A DNA stretch of 64,000 nucleotides from Adineta steineri. Taxonomy: Eukaryota; Rotifera; Eurotatoria; Adinetida; Adinetidae. The notes beneath the pieces were generated by a model. It was not told the origin of the DNA, did no database searches, and saw nothing but the letters and a program-made list of their open reading frames with translations. Shown here piece after piece: positions 63,025 to 64,000 of this stretch (its first letter is position 1; each line of letters begins with the position of its first letter). The position numbers and the translations under genes were made by a program. Location: assembly GCA_905250115.1 (NCBI GenBank), contig CAJNOI010000294.1, forward strand, positions 1 to 64,000, in the 5' to 3' direction.

Positions 63025-64000
63025 TTAACAAGAGTTTTTTTAATAAATTAATTCACCAATAAAATAATTATCTTCTTCTTTGTCTTCGATAGAAACAAAA
63101 TGACACTCGTTGTAGATTTTCTCTCTAGTTATATATCTCTCTTTTTCTCTCGTTTATTTCTTCTCAGATAACATAAAGAGAAAAAATGGTGTTCTAGAGA
63201 AGGCTTTGTTCGTCGTAGGTAAGATAAAAATTGATTTTGGATTAGATTAATGGACAAAATTCATGATTTAGTTTCATATTTCTCATTGAGTCTCATTCGT
63301 TTCCAAATTCGAAAATACAGTGGAATTTAAATTCAACATGATTCTTTTCTCTTTTTTTTTGATTTTATAGAAAATCTTTGATTTTAGTGAAGAAGAACGT
63401 GATAAAGAGAATTGATCAAAATCTGCATTAATCATCGGACATGTTTTAGCTAAAAACAAGATATCAACTATCATCGTCAATAAATGATTGACGTCAATGA
63501 ATAAGTCATGATTAGTTTCATGTCTCTTTTTTATTTGAGTTTGTTAAATAATCTGCTTTGTCAGGATTCACTTTTAATCACGTTCTCTGTTTCTCTATGC
63601 GTAATAAATATTTTAATGGAAAATTTTCTTCTTTAAGTATTTTGATCTGCTTTAGAATAAAAACTCATCCGATATATGAAACACTGAATTGTTCGTCACG
63701 ATGTTATGGATTTTTCTTACAGACATCAAAAAGATGCATGAATTCACCTCGAAATTCAATATATATAAAAGCAAAACTCTGAAATTGGAGGAATAGATTT
63801 TATGAAGTAGTAGGAAACGTTCTGTTCAAACATAATCAAACCGGTGAAACTCACATGACTTATCTGATATTCCTTCCGATCCATTTGGTAGCGACTAGTT
63901 GTCAATCAAGATGAACATCTCTTATTGAAATTGATGGGTGTGGGTGCTAGGTGAATACAGTATCCATGCCCACACCTACTCACATCATGAACCGTCTATT
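63025..64000. other. Upstream region of the NHL receptor gene
   Basis: No gene supported. It should hold the promoter of the minus-strand receptor gene. The last ~70 bases contain a TGTGGG-type hairpin (separate entry). Confidence 0.45.
63931..63990. repeat. Hairpin with GGGTGTGGGTG / CCCACACCTAC arms
   Basis: GATGGGTGTGGGTGCTAGG near 63932 faces ATGCCCACACCTACTCAC near 63967, an imperfect inverted repeat. Third member of the hairpin type also seen at 50387 and 60645. Confidence 0.55.

Overview
The window looks like bdelloid rotifer nuclear DNA (Rotaria/Adineta/Didymodactylos-like; genus not resolved). It is very AT-rich, with animal-type genes split by mostly 50-80 bp GT-AG introns. It carries clear metazoan orthologues (Rho GTPase, cyclin A, PDZ-RhoGEF, KIF9). 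It also carries families I associate with bdelloids: NHL-repeat ectodomains joined to 7TM receptors, a ZZ/AMP-binding chimera, and expanded peptide-type GPCRs. Species assignment is inference; splice sites and reading frames were read directly from the sequence.

The first ~44.5 kb is ordinary gene-bearing DNA. In order it holds: a FLYWCH zinc-finger gene (-), a secreted or anchored leucine-rich-repeat protein (-), a Rho GTPase in four exons (+), an N-myristoylation-motif coiled-coil protein (-), a Ly6-like protein (+), a class A GPCR with a very long third cytoplasmic loop (+), cyclin A in six exons (-), a 15-kb PDZ-RH-C1-DH-PH RhoGEF (+) with a nested antisense gene and an internal alternative first exon, KIF9 in fifteen exons (-), and a divergently transcribed small membrane protein (+). 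The Rho GTPase and a GEF of the family that activates it lie ~15 kb apart.

From ~44.5 kb to the end the window changes character and resembles accessory or subtelomeric bdelloid DNA. It holds an intronless AMP-binding enzyme fused to a ZZ-like finger, cut by a 100-N gap. It also holds a receptor with repeated beta-type domains and a 7TM exon, starting just after that gap. Further on are an old ~88-bp satellite array, GT-rich and 31-bp minisatellites, a tRNA-like gene, a small three-exon gene, a second 100-N gap, and an NHL-repeat gene on the minus strand that runs into the second gap.

The main observation is that the two receptor pieces are complementary. The minus-strand piece has signal peptide, NHL repeats and one beta domain but no 7TM. 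The plus-strand piece has two beta domains and a 7TM but no NHL part. All exon junctions are phase 1, and both broken ends sit at the N gaps. Flipping the contig between the gaps (47032-59804) would join them into one receptor: signal peptide, NHL propeller, three beta domains, 7TM. The assembled orientation may therefore be a scaffolding error, or a real inversion that broke the gene.
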